DNA of 16,186 bases from Pedosphaera sp. (GCA_028293265.1 JAQGPB010000221.1:1-16186); one strand, 5' to 3'; positions 7,601-15,876 are shown, counted from the first letter of the stretch. Program-made: numbers and translations. Notes: generated from the sequence alone by a model not told the origin.

Positions 7601-10600
7601 ACCGCCCGCCTGGTCATGTCGCTGGCGCCCTTCCGCACCAATATTGCCACCGTCCGGGACTTTTCCACCGTTACGCAGGTTTTCCCGCCCAATACCAATG
7701 CCCTCTGCTATCTGGTGTCCAGCAACACGCTGGGGGTGACGGACAACTCGTTGCAAGTGACGATTGTTCACAAGTGGCACCGCTCGCTCCCGTCCGGCTT
7801 CTCAATACCAAACCCTGATTCGGTTTATCTCGGCTACAACAGCAGTCTAGTCTTCACCAACATCCGCACCATGCGGAAGGGCGACTTTGCCGCCGTCTGC
7901 CTCGATATGGGCCGGGTGAACCAGGCCATGCTCAATGTCCACGCCCAGGACATCTGGCAGATGGAGCAGCAGATTGCCGCCACGCCTTCCATCACCAACA
8001 GCCTTCCCGCCGACCGTTACCGGGGCGACGTACTTTATTTAATGGGCATGTCGTATTTCAAGAAATGCGACGACTTCCGCCAGTTCACCACGCCCTTGCA
8101 TAAGGCCAACATTCTCCGTTTCCATGCTTCGGGCTTGGCCAGCCTTGTGGCCAAGCACAACCCGGACGGGACCTTGCCCAACGGCCAGATCATCCTCGTG
8201 CAGCCCAAGGTGGACATGTTCTACAAGGAAATTGCCATTGTGGGCGGGAGCACCTATCACTTGGAGGACGGAGACGACACCTTCAACCAGGCCGACCGAT
8301 GGTTTGACCTTTTCATCACGGCAGGCTCCGCCGCGGAGCATGGCATTCTTAACCAGTTCTTTGGCCAGTCAGATGCCATCTCCACGATCAAGCTATTGCG
8401 GCTGTCGCTCACCCAAACAACCAACGGCATCATCAACCTGAACCGTTACAACTATGTCACCGAAGGGAACAAAACCTATCCGGCCAGTTCGACGAACAAG
8501 CTCAAGGATTTTGTTCCCACGTTATGGCAGGCCGTCACCAATGCCTTCACCGCCTCATACTCTTCCAACAACGTCGAGGCGTTCGTCACTCCCGGCCTCA
8601 TCCGCAATGCCAGCAGTTCCTATCAGGGCATGGGGGCGCTCATCCTTTCACCGGGCACGTTTTCGGCCCTCATCGGCCCCAATAATTACAACGGCGGGTT
8701 TGGCGAGAACATGCCCGACCCGTCTTTCGATCCCAACAACCTCACGCAGACCAAGCTCAGCCAGGACGAGAACGGGGACTTCTCTTATCAGACCAGCGCG
8801 GGCACGGCCAGCGCCCCCAATTTGGTGTCGCCCGTCGATGCCGCCTACGACGCCGGCAACACCATCAGCGGCATCAGTTCGGGAGCAGCGAAGCTCGACC
8901 CCACCCAAACTTCCGAGTTGGACGCGTACAAGGGGCAGAGCGGCGACGCCTCCAACGTGCGCAGCACGCAGTATCAGGACATGCAGAACAATGGGGCTTT
9001 GGCGCAGACGGTGAACCCCGACTATCTGCAAGCGATTCAAGACCCGGTCAATTCCATCGCCGGAGATTTTTATGTCGATGACACCGACCTGGTTTTGCCC
9101 GGCCCGTTCCCCTTGCAAGTCCGCCGCAATTATTCCAGCCACAACCTGTTTGACGACGAGCTCGGCTACGGCTGGAAGCTCTGTTATTTTCCCTATCTGG
9201 CCATCAACCAGGGGACCAACACGATGAATTGTGCCGAGTCTGACGGCACGGTGGTCACCTACCGCCAGATCGTCGGCAACACGAACCTTTATCAACCGCA
9301 AATACGGGACAATCCGCGCCTGCAAAACTGCGGCGGGTCCTTTGCCAATCTGTTGAACGGCAGCATCACCAAACTGGTGACCAACAGCGTGACCAGTTAC
9401 ACGATGAAATCCCCGGATGGCAGCAAGCGGGTGTTCACGGTAAAGACCTTCCCGATCAGCACGCTCATGCGCAGCCGCCCCTATCTAGACAGCTGGACGG
9501 ACAGTCGGGGCAATTTCCTGCGTTTTTATTATGGCAGCAATTCAGCCAACACGGATTACGGGCTAGTGAACCGGATTGAGGCCAATAACGGCAATTTCCT
9601 GAGCCTGCAATACGACGTGAGCGGCCATCTCACCGACATTTTCACTGGCGACGAACGCCATGTCAGCTACCAGTACGACACCTTTGGCGACCTGGTGACC
9701 GTCACGCGGGCCGACGCCTCACAAATTCAGTACGAGTACCAGCATTTGAACTTCGTCAGCAGCACCCTGACCGACCTTTATTCCAGCCACTTGCTCATTC
9801 ATGAATTCAAGCCCGAAGGGCGCGCTTTGGAAAACCAGTACGACTCGCAGCGCCGCGTCATTCAGCAATCCTCCACGGTTGGCTACGATCTGCGGTTGGT
9901 CCGCAATGCGTCCTTCGCTTATTCCAACAACTTCAACCTCACCAATTACTGGACGAACTTCCTCACGGGTTTCACGCTCGTTTCGGACTGCTTCTCCAAC
10001 GTCACGCGCTTTGACTATACCAACAGCTTGTTGCGCAAAATCACCGACCCGCTCAACCGCATCACGCTTCAGGATTGGTACGCCACCAATGATGTCAGCA
10101 TCGGGGCGTATCCCAACGGCCTCAAGAGCACGACGGACCCGCGCCTGCTGGTCACCACCCGCATGTACGATTCCTTTGGCAATGTGACGAACGTCACCAC
10201 CAAGGGGGATCTCACCGGAAATGGCAACACCAATGAAACGGCGGTCGTTTCGACGGCGTATAACGCCAATCTGCTCGCCACCAGCATCATTGACCCGGTG
10301 GGCAACCAGACCGTTTACACCTACACCAACACCACCTATCCGTATTTAAGGACGACCGAGGAACGTTACGCTTCCAGCGGAACGCCCATTTCCATAATGG
10401 TGTTTACGTACTACGACGTGACCAATTCGCCGCCGTCCGGCTTCACCAACTTTGTCGGCAGCTTTGGTTTGTTGCGCCGGATCGTGCGCGCCTCTGGCAC
10501 CAGCGATGCCGCGACGAACGAGTGGCTTTATGACGCGCACGGCTTTCCCATCCAGCAGACCTCCTACACCGGCACGGGCGATCCGGCAGTCACCAAGACC

Positions 10601-13600
10601 ATGTTTTACAACCTGCGCGGTGAACTGGTGGAAAGCGACGATGCGGCCGGCCGCGCCACGGTTTACACGTACGACGGGATGGGGCGGCCGGAATCCCAGG
10701 AGGTGTTTGATGAGTACGGGGACCGGGTTTCGGTCGCAACCTCATACTACAATGGGAACGGGGAACTGACCTGGAGCGACGGCCCCCGTTCCGCACCGGA
10801 GGATTATGCCTGGCGCGATTACGACGGCGCAGGCCGCAAGGTGCAGGAAGTCCATTGGCGCACCCAGGCCGCGCCGGACGCGACCGGCGTGCAGGCCCCC
10901 GCCGGGGACGCTCTCTATGCCAGCAGTTTTTTTGAGTACGACCCCTTTGGCAACCTGATCAAAAGCATTGACCCACGCGGCAACTATCAGCGCATGAAAT
11001 ATGATGCCGCTGGGCAACTCATGGAACAACGCGCCTATGACGGTACCACCGGTCAGGCTCTCTCCACCAACCGTTTCGGGTACGAGCCGGGCGGCTTGGT
11101 AGCCTTTGCAACCAACGCTGTAGGTGGGGTCACCGCCAAGGTGTATACCTGGGCCGGGCGACTGGAATTCCAGAGCAATCCCGACGGTTCCACCAATGGC
11201 TGGACCTATTATCTGGATGGCCGGTTGCGGCGGCAAATACAGCGCAACGGCGCGTACTCCGAGACCACTTATGATGACGCCAACCGCATTGCCACGCGCA
11301 TCTTTTATGCTTCGGGCGGTTCGCCATTGGCCACCAATTCTTTGGTGTTCGACCGGCGCGGAAACGTCATCCAAACCGTGAACGCGGCAAGCAATGTTTT
11401 CACCAACACATACGACGGTCTTGACCGCATCAAGATTTCCGCCGGTCCCGCCATTGTAAGCGTCTCCGGCACCACCAATATTATAGGTCCCGGAGGCGGT
11501 CTGACCACGAACTTCGTCCAGCAGGTGACGACCAATTTCTACGATGCTGCCGGGGTTGTATTCACCAACATCAATGCGTTGGGTGAGCAAACCGTCACCG
11601 CGTATGATGCTCTCAATCGCACGACGGACATTTTGGTTTATGCCCCCTCCAACGCCACGCCAGTGCGCGTGCGGGAGTTCGACTACTCCGCCGATCAGCA
11701 TCTGGTGACAGTTTGGGAGGGCACCGGCTCAAATGCCGTGCCGACCCAGTACGGACTAGACAACGCCGGCCGCACCATCGTCACCTTTCGTTATCCGACC
11801 TATCCCACTTCCGGCCTGATCGAATTCACCACGCAGGACTACGATGCCACCGGCAACCTCACCGCGCGCAAACAATGTTCATGGAGCAATTTCGTGGTGA
11901 CGGTCTGGAGCACCAACGCCTGGACGTACGATGGACTGAACCGGGTGAGCACCGAGACGGGACGCGATGGGGCGACGACCACCTTTGCGTATGATGCCTT
12001 GGGGAATGTCACCAATCGCGTGATGCCCGGCAATATTCTTGGCTGGACCGCCACATACAACAATGCCGGTCAAATCCTGACCGAGAACGACAGCAACGGC
12101 GCGCAGACAGCCCGCCACTTCACCTACACCTATTATCCGTTGGGTGATCAATGGGCCGGATTGCGCAACACGGTCACGGACGACCGCAGTGTCGTCCAAA
12201 CCAATTCGTATGACAATTACCTGCGAGTCGCGGGTGTTGCCGCGACCGGGCCGTTGACGGAACAGCAAATGTCCTGTAGCTGGCAGTACGACCCGCGCGG
12301 ATTGCTCACGACCATCACGCAATCATACGCCAACACCAACGCCAACCCGACCACGACCATCACCCGTTCCTACGATCCGTATGGTCAACTCACCGGCGAA
12401 AGTACTTCGCTCAATGGGAGCGGCCTGACTTCTGCCGGAGCGGGATGGGATTCAGCGGGCCGCAGGGCATCGGTTGCGGGCATGAGCTTCCACTACCGGG
12501 CCGACGGGTTGATGAGCGGGGTAAATGGCGCGACGTTTGGCTATGGTGACAATGGCCTGATGACCGGGCGCACCAACAGCCCCCGCGCCATGACGGTGGA
12601 CCAGCGCGATGGCGCTGGCCGCCCGGTGCAGGCCACCACCCGCGTCAATCTGTCCACGGTTTTGACCGAGAACTGGAATTGGACGCCGGACGACCTGCCC
12701 GCCTCCTATACGGCCAACCGGAGCGATTACACCGATTCACGCCAGTTCACATACGGAGCGGCCCATCGCAGGTTGACGCAGGAAACCCTTAATCTCGGTA
12801 TCGGCCAATCGGTCACCAACAATTACACGTTTGACAACGGGGCTCCGGGCGGCCTCGGTGTGCTGACCCAATCGGGCCAATCGTCCAGCCAGCCCGCAAC
12901 CTCGTGGAATGGCGGTCTGGATGCGTTCTCGCGAGTTTCGACTGAAACCAACACCGTCATTCATCGCAGCGCCAGCGGCAGCGTGAACGGCGCGGCCACG
13001 CTCCGGGGCTACCTCAACGGCCAGGGCCTGGACGTGCATTATGATTCGCACAGCGCCAGCGCGTGGAGCGTGGACATGGCCCTGGTTCCCGGCACCAACA
13101 CGCTCGCGGTGTATGCCGACCATCCCAGCGGACTATTCACGACCAACCGGGCCAGCACCTTTATCGTCACTAATGCCGCCTTCGATAACGAAATCAGCGG
13201 GTACGACGGCGCGGGCAATGTCACCAGCCGGGTCTGGAAGCGAGCGGACGGACAGGTGGTGCGAACGCAGACCCTCACTTGGGATGCCTTCGGCCAGTTG
13301 GTGAAGGTGACCGAGCGGGACACCAATAACAACGGCTTCAATTTTGAATCCGATTTTGACGGCTTGGGCAGGCAGGTTCGGACCATCGAGACAACGGTAA
13401 GCAACAATGTTGCCTTGGCCGCCAATCCCGCCCCGGTGACCGTTGCTTTCACCTACGACCTGCAGGTCGAATTTCTGATTGCGGGCATCAACGTCAGTCA
13501 GGGAATTAATTCGCGCCAAGATTCGCTGGCTTACGGGCCGGACTTGAGCGGCTATTACGGGGGTATGCAGGGTGTGGGCGGCTTGGAGTCGGTCACCAGC

Positions 13601-14842
13601 GGGCCATTCAACACCACCGTCACGACCATCAACGACACCTTTGGCAATGTGCTGGGGGCCGTCACCAACGGCGCAGTGGCGTGGAATGCTTCGCGGGTGA
13701 ACCTGTACGGGCCGGTGGACGGCTACGCACCGCCACGATTGTCCCTAACTGCTCCCGCCTATTCCAGTCTCGCCTGGCGCACCCGGCCTCTTAACGCGGC
13801 GGGGCTGATTCATCTGGGCGCGCGTCCATACGATTATGCGCGCCGGGCGTTCCTGTCGCCTGACCCGCTGGGCCATGATTCGGATTCCGCCTTGAACACC
13901 GCGTTCATGGGCAACCCCGCCAAATTTTTCGACCCCGAAGGAAGATATGGCAAAACGCTGCCTTTTGAGAATTTTGCCATGGGAAATGCGTATGACCGCG
14001 ACTCTCAATTCCGGGCACTGATTCAAAATGCCTTCTCGTCTTACGGCATTAGTGGTGCAACGTCGTGGAACAACCTCCCGTACTCCGTCCGCCTGGGTGC
14101 TATTATGGCGGAAGCGGGGGGCAACAACCCGACGGATGCGCTGGTGGACAATCGGTCCTTTGGCCAGAAATCAGCAGATTTTGCCCGAGAGAACATTCTC
14201 AACCAGCCGCAACGGGACGCGGCGTGGAACGAACTGGTAAATCATGATTTTAGCACGGCTTGGGGCGTGGCGACGTTCATAGATGCCGGGATTAGTTATA
14301 CTGCCAATACGGTTGATGCGGGCGCCAATTTGATTCCGATTGTCGGCACCGGCAAAATGTTGGTTGAAGACGCGGTCAAAGTTGGCATCAAGCAGGTCGG
14401 AAAGGTGTTCGTCAAGGATGCCGCCGAGGACATAGCAAAGACCGAGGCCAAACAAATTGAAAAAGCAATTGCGGAAGATGTTAGCAAGTCAGTCCCAAAA
14501 GCCGAGCAATTAGAATTCAAGTTTACTGAGCCTGTAAGCGGCCCTTACGACCAGATCGCAAATCCGAAGAACGTCACTTCAGGTGGAGAGTTTACAGCCG
14601 CTCAAAAAAAGGCGTACTATGAAGCGAATATGGAAGCCAACGGAGGAGTGCTCAAAGATGACGTCACAGGTGAAACTCTCCAGTACCCACAGAAGAGCCA
14701 AAGGGGTGTTACCCCGCCCCCGAATGAAGCGCAAATTGATCATTACTACCCTAGTTCAGAGGGTGGACTTAACAGCAGCGCAAATGCTAGAGTACGATCA
14801 AGGGAAGCAAACCGGGCAAAATCAAATGCAACCCCTTGGTAA
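4616..14842 (+). CDS. Giant secreted RHS/YD-repeat polymorphic toxin with Calx-beta domains and HNH nuclease tip
   Basis: An uninterrupted 3408-codon gene. Order of parts: Sec signal peptide (1-24, cleavage after SFA); beta-sandwich domain (25-155); two Calx-beta domains (~156-272 and ~272-382, each ending in an ISDNDP- or ITNYND-type strand); a region of unknown fold (~383-700); a transglutaminase-like segment (EQC756GLLIYLLRQAG, then YPWVAAYI at 816-823); an unassigned module (~840-1475); a DUF6531-like RHS entry (DPVNSIAGDFYVDDTDL from 1476, then PLQVRRNYSS); many YD repeats (~1660-2930), interrupted by an Ig-like insert (~2788-2858); the RHS core end (~2972-3112, SPDPLG at D3083 and FDPEGRYG at D3106); and a variable C-terminus (3113-3408). 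The last part holds a LIPIVGTGK pre-toxin-like helix and an HNH-type nuclease. The RHS shell is expected to enclose the toxin until release. With a signal peptide and no PAAR or VgrG part, delivery is probably Sec-based and WapA-like. Confidence 0.92.
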   Translation: MRVPFCRFLSAVACFLSCAAVSFAQNGTVNFGSGGFYAHASQGSATVFVQGNNNSQFPVAASIFAHSTNTSHPPPSTAVFFTDYTTNSVFQNHFGEGAGAASLSGPQNNTVSFQIPLLVNTNLPAAGRTIVLGFWSAAGGTTIVAPSTCTITIISDPLVTLTATKPSASENGPTPGEFTVTRYGEMLDDLTVNLTVTGTATYTSDYSFTGSQVTSPTTVVIPAGTASATITVSPVDDSLPEPDETVIAALAPGTYTTNTQSVATVTISDNDPLVNITATDASASEGGDSGLFTITRTADPSIPLTVFYTITGTAKNGVDYAFITNSVTLQSGETYKPITIAPTGSILTNSPATVILTLVSTNTYTLGTPTSGTVTITNYNDSARPVPTNSFGLAANARTGRFLRGSGTIPSYWSFVIPVDLEKGVPLDNIGGVATNLFSPNPWTNTLSHYNATNSGRFSFQNPIASFGSRVGGSPLYYGQPYTFGVYAGDPAPTAYTNANAYTNAIRIQVYQQGTMAFVGTTVIGIPNPASSTEWAAFITNGYTKAVTNFGLTTILTFDQPGLVTWDTFPGVSGNDFAYHLIHTASQGATNYVYMVELAGGIASGWMVVDGSNARSWSRLYTMEYESRPPWRAVVVDQPTFQAVPMPPSYLGMSPDELATNSPPVTNTVALSPSTCTNLDQSPELRRHPILDQFVANLGKDPMLLANYVINEIELTDAIDYSDSGVINEIAVNPGGVSRGALGTFLEKQGSPVEQCGLLIYLLRQAGVPATYVFPPHNGLLMVDTRLSTLLRMQVRGAVRHDGLQYTTSTLIPVNYPWVAAYIGTNWVHIFPWLKDTEVSEGFDLHDFLPPPDNTPYKWSRDYIYGATNILNLSREDDTPMTLYPLWLKKTLNESVPGMSLDDFGMHFRNRPQYRSRWTDFPNPTYVTNSSIAVESLGSTGITNVNPAFTNIFDTINVEVKSVTNPGTKVSSGDLKLAELNDRRFLIRHDFVDANTARLVMSLAPFRTNIATVRDFSTVTQVFPPNTNALCYLVSSNTLGVTDNSLQVTIVHKWHRSLPSGFSIPNPDSVYLGYNSSLVFTNIRTMRKGDFAAVCLDMGRVNQAMLNVHAQDIWQMEQQIAATPSITNSLPADRYRGDVLYLMGMSYFKKCDDFRQFTTPLHKANILRFHASGLASLVAKHNPDGTLPNGQIILVQPKVDMFYKEIAIVGGSTYHLEDGDDTFNQADRWFDLFITAGSAAEHGILNQFFGQSDAISTIKLLRLSLTQTTNGIINLNRYNYVTEGNKTYPASSTNKLKDFVPTLWQAVTNAFTASYSSNNVEAFVTPGLIRNASSSYQGMGALILSPGTFSALIGPNNYNGGFGENMPDPSFDPNNLTQTKLSQDENGDFSYQTSAGTASAPNLVSPVDAAYDAGNTISGISSGAAKLDPTQTSELDAYKGQSGDASNVRSTQYQDMQNNGALAQTVNPDYLQAIQDPVNSIAGDFYVDDTDLVLPGPFPLQVRRNYSSHNLFDDELGYGWKLCYFPYLAINQGTNTMNCAESDGTVVTYRQIVGNTNLYQPQIRDNPRLQNCGGSFANLLNGSITKLVTNSVTSYTMKSPDGSKRVFTVKTFPISTLMRSRPYLDSWTDSRGNFLRFYYGSNSANTDYGLVNRIEANNGNFLSLQYDVSGHLTDIFTGDERHVSYQYDTFGDLVTVTRADASQIQYEYQHLNFVSSTLTDLYSSHLLIHEFKPEGRALENQYDSQRRVIQQSSTVGYDLRLVRNASFAYSNNFNLTNYWTNFLTGFTLVSDCFSNVTRFDYTNSLLRKITDPLNRITLQDWYATNDVSIGAYPNGLKSTTDPRLLVTTRMYDSFGNVTNVTTKGDLTGNGNTNETAVVSTAYNANLLATSIIDPVGNQTVYTYTNTTYPYLRTTEERYASSGTPISIMVFTYYDVTNSPPSGFTNFVGSFGLLRRIVRASGTSDAATNEWLYDAHGFPIQQTSYTGTGDPAVTKTMFYNLRGELVESDDAAGRATVYTYDGMGRPESQEVFDEYGDRVSVATSYYNGNGELTWSDGPRSAPEDYAWRDYDGAGRKVQEVHWRTQAAPDATGVQAPAGDALYASSFFEYDPFGNLIKSIDPRGNYQRMKYDAAGQLMEQRAYDGTTGQALSTNRFGYEPGGLVAFATNAVGGVTAKVYTWAGRLEFQSNPDGSTNGWTYYLDGRLRRQIQRNGAYSETTYDDANRIATRIFYASGGSPLATNSLVFDRRGNVIQTVNAASNVFTNTYDGLDRIKISAGPAIVSVSGTTNIIGPGGGLTTNFVQQVTTNFYDAAGVVFTNINALGEQTVTAYDALNRTTDILVYAPSNATPVRVREFDYSADQHLVTVWEGTGSNAVPTQYGLDNAGRTIVTFRYPTYPTSGLIEFTTQDYDATGNLTARKQCSWSNFVVTVWSTNAWTYDGLNRVSTETGRDGATTTFAYDALGNVTNRVMPGNILGWTATYNNAGQILTENDSNGAQTARHFTYTYYPLGDQWAGLRNTVTDDRSVVQTNSYDNYLRVAGVAATGPLTEQQMSCSWQYDPRGLLTTITQSYANTNANPTTTITRSYDPYGQLTGESTSLNGSGLTSAGAGWDSAGRRASVAGMSFHYRADGLMSGVNGATFGYGDNGLMTGRTNSPRAMTVDQRDGAGRPVQATTRVNLSTVLTENWNWTPDDLPASYTANRSDYTDSRQFTYGAAHRRLTQETLNLGIGQSVTNNYTFDNGAPGGLGVLTQSGQSSSQPATSWNGGLDAFSRVSTETNTVIHRSASGSVNGAATLRGYLNGQGLDVHYDSHSASAWSVDMALVPGTNTLAVYADHPSGLFTTNRASTFIVTNAAFDNEISGYDGAGNVTSRVWKRADGQVVRTQTLTWDAFGQLVKVTERDTNNNGFNFESDFDGLGRQVRTIETTVSNNVALAANPAPVTVAFTYDLQVEFLIAGINVSQGINSRQDSLAYGPDLSGYYGGMQGVGGLESVTSGPFNTTVTTINDTFGNVLGAVTNGAVAWNASRVNLYGPVDGYAPPRLSLTAPAYSSLAWRTRPLNAAGLIHLGARPYDYARRAFLSPDPLGHDSDSALNTAFMGNPAKFFDPEGRYGKTLPFENFAMGNAYDRDSQFRALIQNAFSSYGISGATSWNNLPYSVRLGAIMAEAGGNNPTDALVDNRSFGQKSADFARENILNQPQRDAAWNELVNHDFSTAWGVATFIDAGISYTANTVDAGANLIPIVGTGKMLVEDAVKVGIKQVGKVFVKDAAEDIAKTEAKQIEKAIAEDVSKSVPKAEQLEFKFTEPVSGPYDQIANPKNVTSGGEFTAAQKKAYYEANMEANGGVLKDDVTGETLQYPQKSQRGVTPPPNEAQIDHYYPSSEGGLNSSANARVRSREANRAKSNATPW
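14560..14839 (+). other. HNH-type nuclease toxin domain at the tip of the RHS protein
   Basis: Residues ~3315-3408 of the RHS protein. GGEFTAAQKKAYYEANMEA (from 3323) leads to a TGETLQYPQKS strand, then NEAQIDHYYPSSEGG and an NARVRSREANRAKSN helix. D3375-H3376, N3390, N3399 and K3402 fit the His-Asn-Asn/His metal-binding pattern of HNH nucleases. No zinc-knuckle CxxC pairs are present. HNH domains of this layout cleave DNA in recipient cells. The segment ends one residue class short of the stop (W3408), as toxin tips usually do, and the probable immunity gene follows after six bases. Base composition is more AT-rich than the RHS stalk, consistent with a replaceable cassette. Confidence 0.78.
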
Positions 14843-14848
14843 AAGAAC

Positions 14849-15451
14849 ATGACAATACCGACTCCAGACAATTTGAAAAAGATTTCCAAGTCGCTTGCGA
14901 CTTTGGATGCGATTATAATGCAAGAATGGGAACTCCGATATTATTCGCATAATTCTCATTGGGCACCAACCGAAGAAATGTCCTCTATGCGGAATGGGAG
15001 TGGAGATCACTATTTCGTTTGGTTTACTCCCAATGGCTCTGTTGGTAAAGGATTTTGTAAGGGGACTGCGATTTCTAAGGAAAGGGCTTATGAAGGGATT
15101 CCCGAAGCATTCGTGCGGTCATTTTTGGAAGAACCGGCCTTTTTAAGTTCAGAGGTTTCGTTTGCATTCTGGAGTTTAGAACAAACCACTGAATGGGCTG
15201 TTCGCCCTAGAGACGCATTGCAAAGGGAGGGTTGCCCTGACCAACTTCTGGGTGTGGTGATGGGAGGGCCGGAATCCTATCAGAAATGGGCGAAGGATTA
15301 CTACGAAAGGGACATACCTATTACTGCTGTATTGGCCGTTTTCAGGCACGCTCCTGTCGATGAGACACTTCTTGCCCAACTCAATCCAGGAGCCGATAGG
15401 GCACAACTTGCCGCTGATCTAGCTGAAATTGGCTACCCCAGTGTGCTTTAG
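14849..15451 (+). CDS. Probable immunity protein for the RHS HNH toxin
   Basis: A 200-residue soluble protein with no signal peptide or transmembrane segment, so it stays in the cytoplasm, where an immunity protein to a nuclease must act. Its ATG lies six bases after the RHS stop codon, implying translational coupling. Recognisable blocks are KKISKSLATLDAIIMQEWEL (10-29), RYYSHNSHW, SMRNGSGDHYFVWF, a GIPEAFVRSFLEEPAF segment, and a C-terminal DLAEIGYP. I recall proteins of this pattern downstream of polymorphic toxins but cannot name a Pfam family with confidence. Predicted partner: the HNH tip, by binding and blocking it. GC content is clearly lower than in the RHS stalk (26 of 60 bases in 14881-14940 against 37 of 60 in 11221-11280), as expected of a mobile toxin/immunity pair. 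A 14-residue N-terminal echo of this gene lies 1 kb downstream. Confidence 0.75.
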   Translation: MTIPTPDNLKKISKSLATLDAIIMQEWELRYYSHNSHWAPTEEMSSMRNGSGDHYFVWFTPNGSVGKGFCKGTAISKERAYEGIPEAFVRSFLEEPAFLSSEVSFAFWSLEQTTEWAVRPRDALQREGCPDQLLGVVMGGPESYQKWAKDYYERDIPITAVLAVFRHAPVDETLLAQLNPGADRAQLAADLAEIGYPSVL

Positions 15452-15462
15452 AATAATTCAAA

Positions 15463-15582
15463 TTGAACGATGCACTGGAGCCTTGCTTTCGGGCATTGAT
15501 CGAGCAGCATTTGATGGTTGGCGCTCTTCGTATTGGCAGGAGAGGCCCGCGAATCTCGGACGATGATGTGGGTTATGACTGA
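15463..15582 (+). other. Possible C-terminal fragment of an orphan toxin
   Basis: A 39-codon frame (after TAA 15454-15456, ending TGA 15580-15582) reads LNDALEPCFRALIEQHLMVG then a basic-to-acidic tail. It has no proper ATG start, and its stop overlaps the start of the SUKH remnant (ATG 15575). A toxin C-terminus overlapping the start of its immunity gene would look like this, but the fragment is too short to identify. It could equally be unrelated intergenic sequence. Confidence 0.2.
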
Positions 15583-15787
15583 CTTTCAGGAACTTAAAAG
15601 TTTAATCGACACCAAGCGCGGCAGTTGCGTGGATTTCGGGACTCATAAAAATGCTCCGAGCGAAGAATGGGTTAAGAAGGCAGAAGAGCGACTTGGAAAT
15701 CGTCTGCCACCAACTTACAAATGGTTCCTCTCAAATTATGTGTATAGCATCCTTGCGTTAATGACCCCTTTTGTTAAAATATTTTGA
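15575..15787 (+). pseudogene. Truncated SUKH (SMI1/KNR4) family immunity protein
   Basis: From ATG 15575 the frame gives 70 residues starting MTDFQELKSLID, with the family hallmark EEWVKKAEERLGNRLPPTYK (30-49) followed by WFLSNY (50-55). SUKH proteins are ~130-150 residues and normally continue after NY with a Gly-Gly-Gly-Glu-Ile loop and the rest of the alpha/beta fold. Here the reading jumps to VYSIL and stops at TAA/TGA-rich sequence (stop 15785-15787), so more than half of the domain is missing, apparently by deletion just after N54-Y55. The family protects against many nuclease toxins, including those carried by RHS proteins. An in-frame Met at 15518 would add 19 residues that match nothing, so I prefer 15575. 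It is most likely a dead orphan immunity gene from an earlier toxin cassette. Confidence 0.72.
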
Positions 15788-15876
15788 ATGCTGAGGCACC
15801 GGTTCCGTCACTCAGGTCGAATGCGATTGAAACTTAAACCACGAACTTTCTGCGACACGCAGGACCAGAGATTGCC

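Noticed and set aside
8454..9325. Overlapping plus- and minus-strand frames of ~190-225 codons within the RHS gene
   Set aside because: Their products are Arg/Pro/Ser- or Val/Gly-rich without domains, and the RHS frame is uninterrupted here.
10742..11701. Minus-strand 319-codon frame inside the RHS gene
   Set aside because: Antisense to clear YD repeats; low-stop shadows are common opposite repetitive, GC-rich coding DNA.
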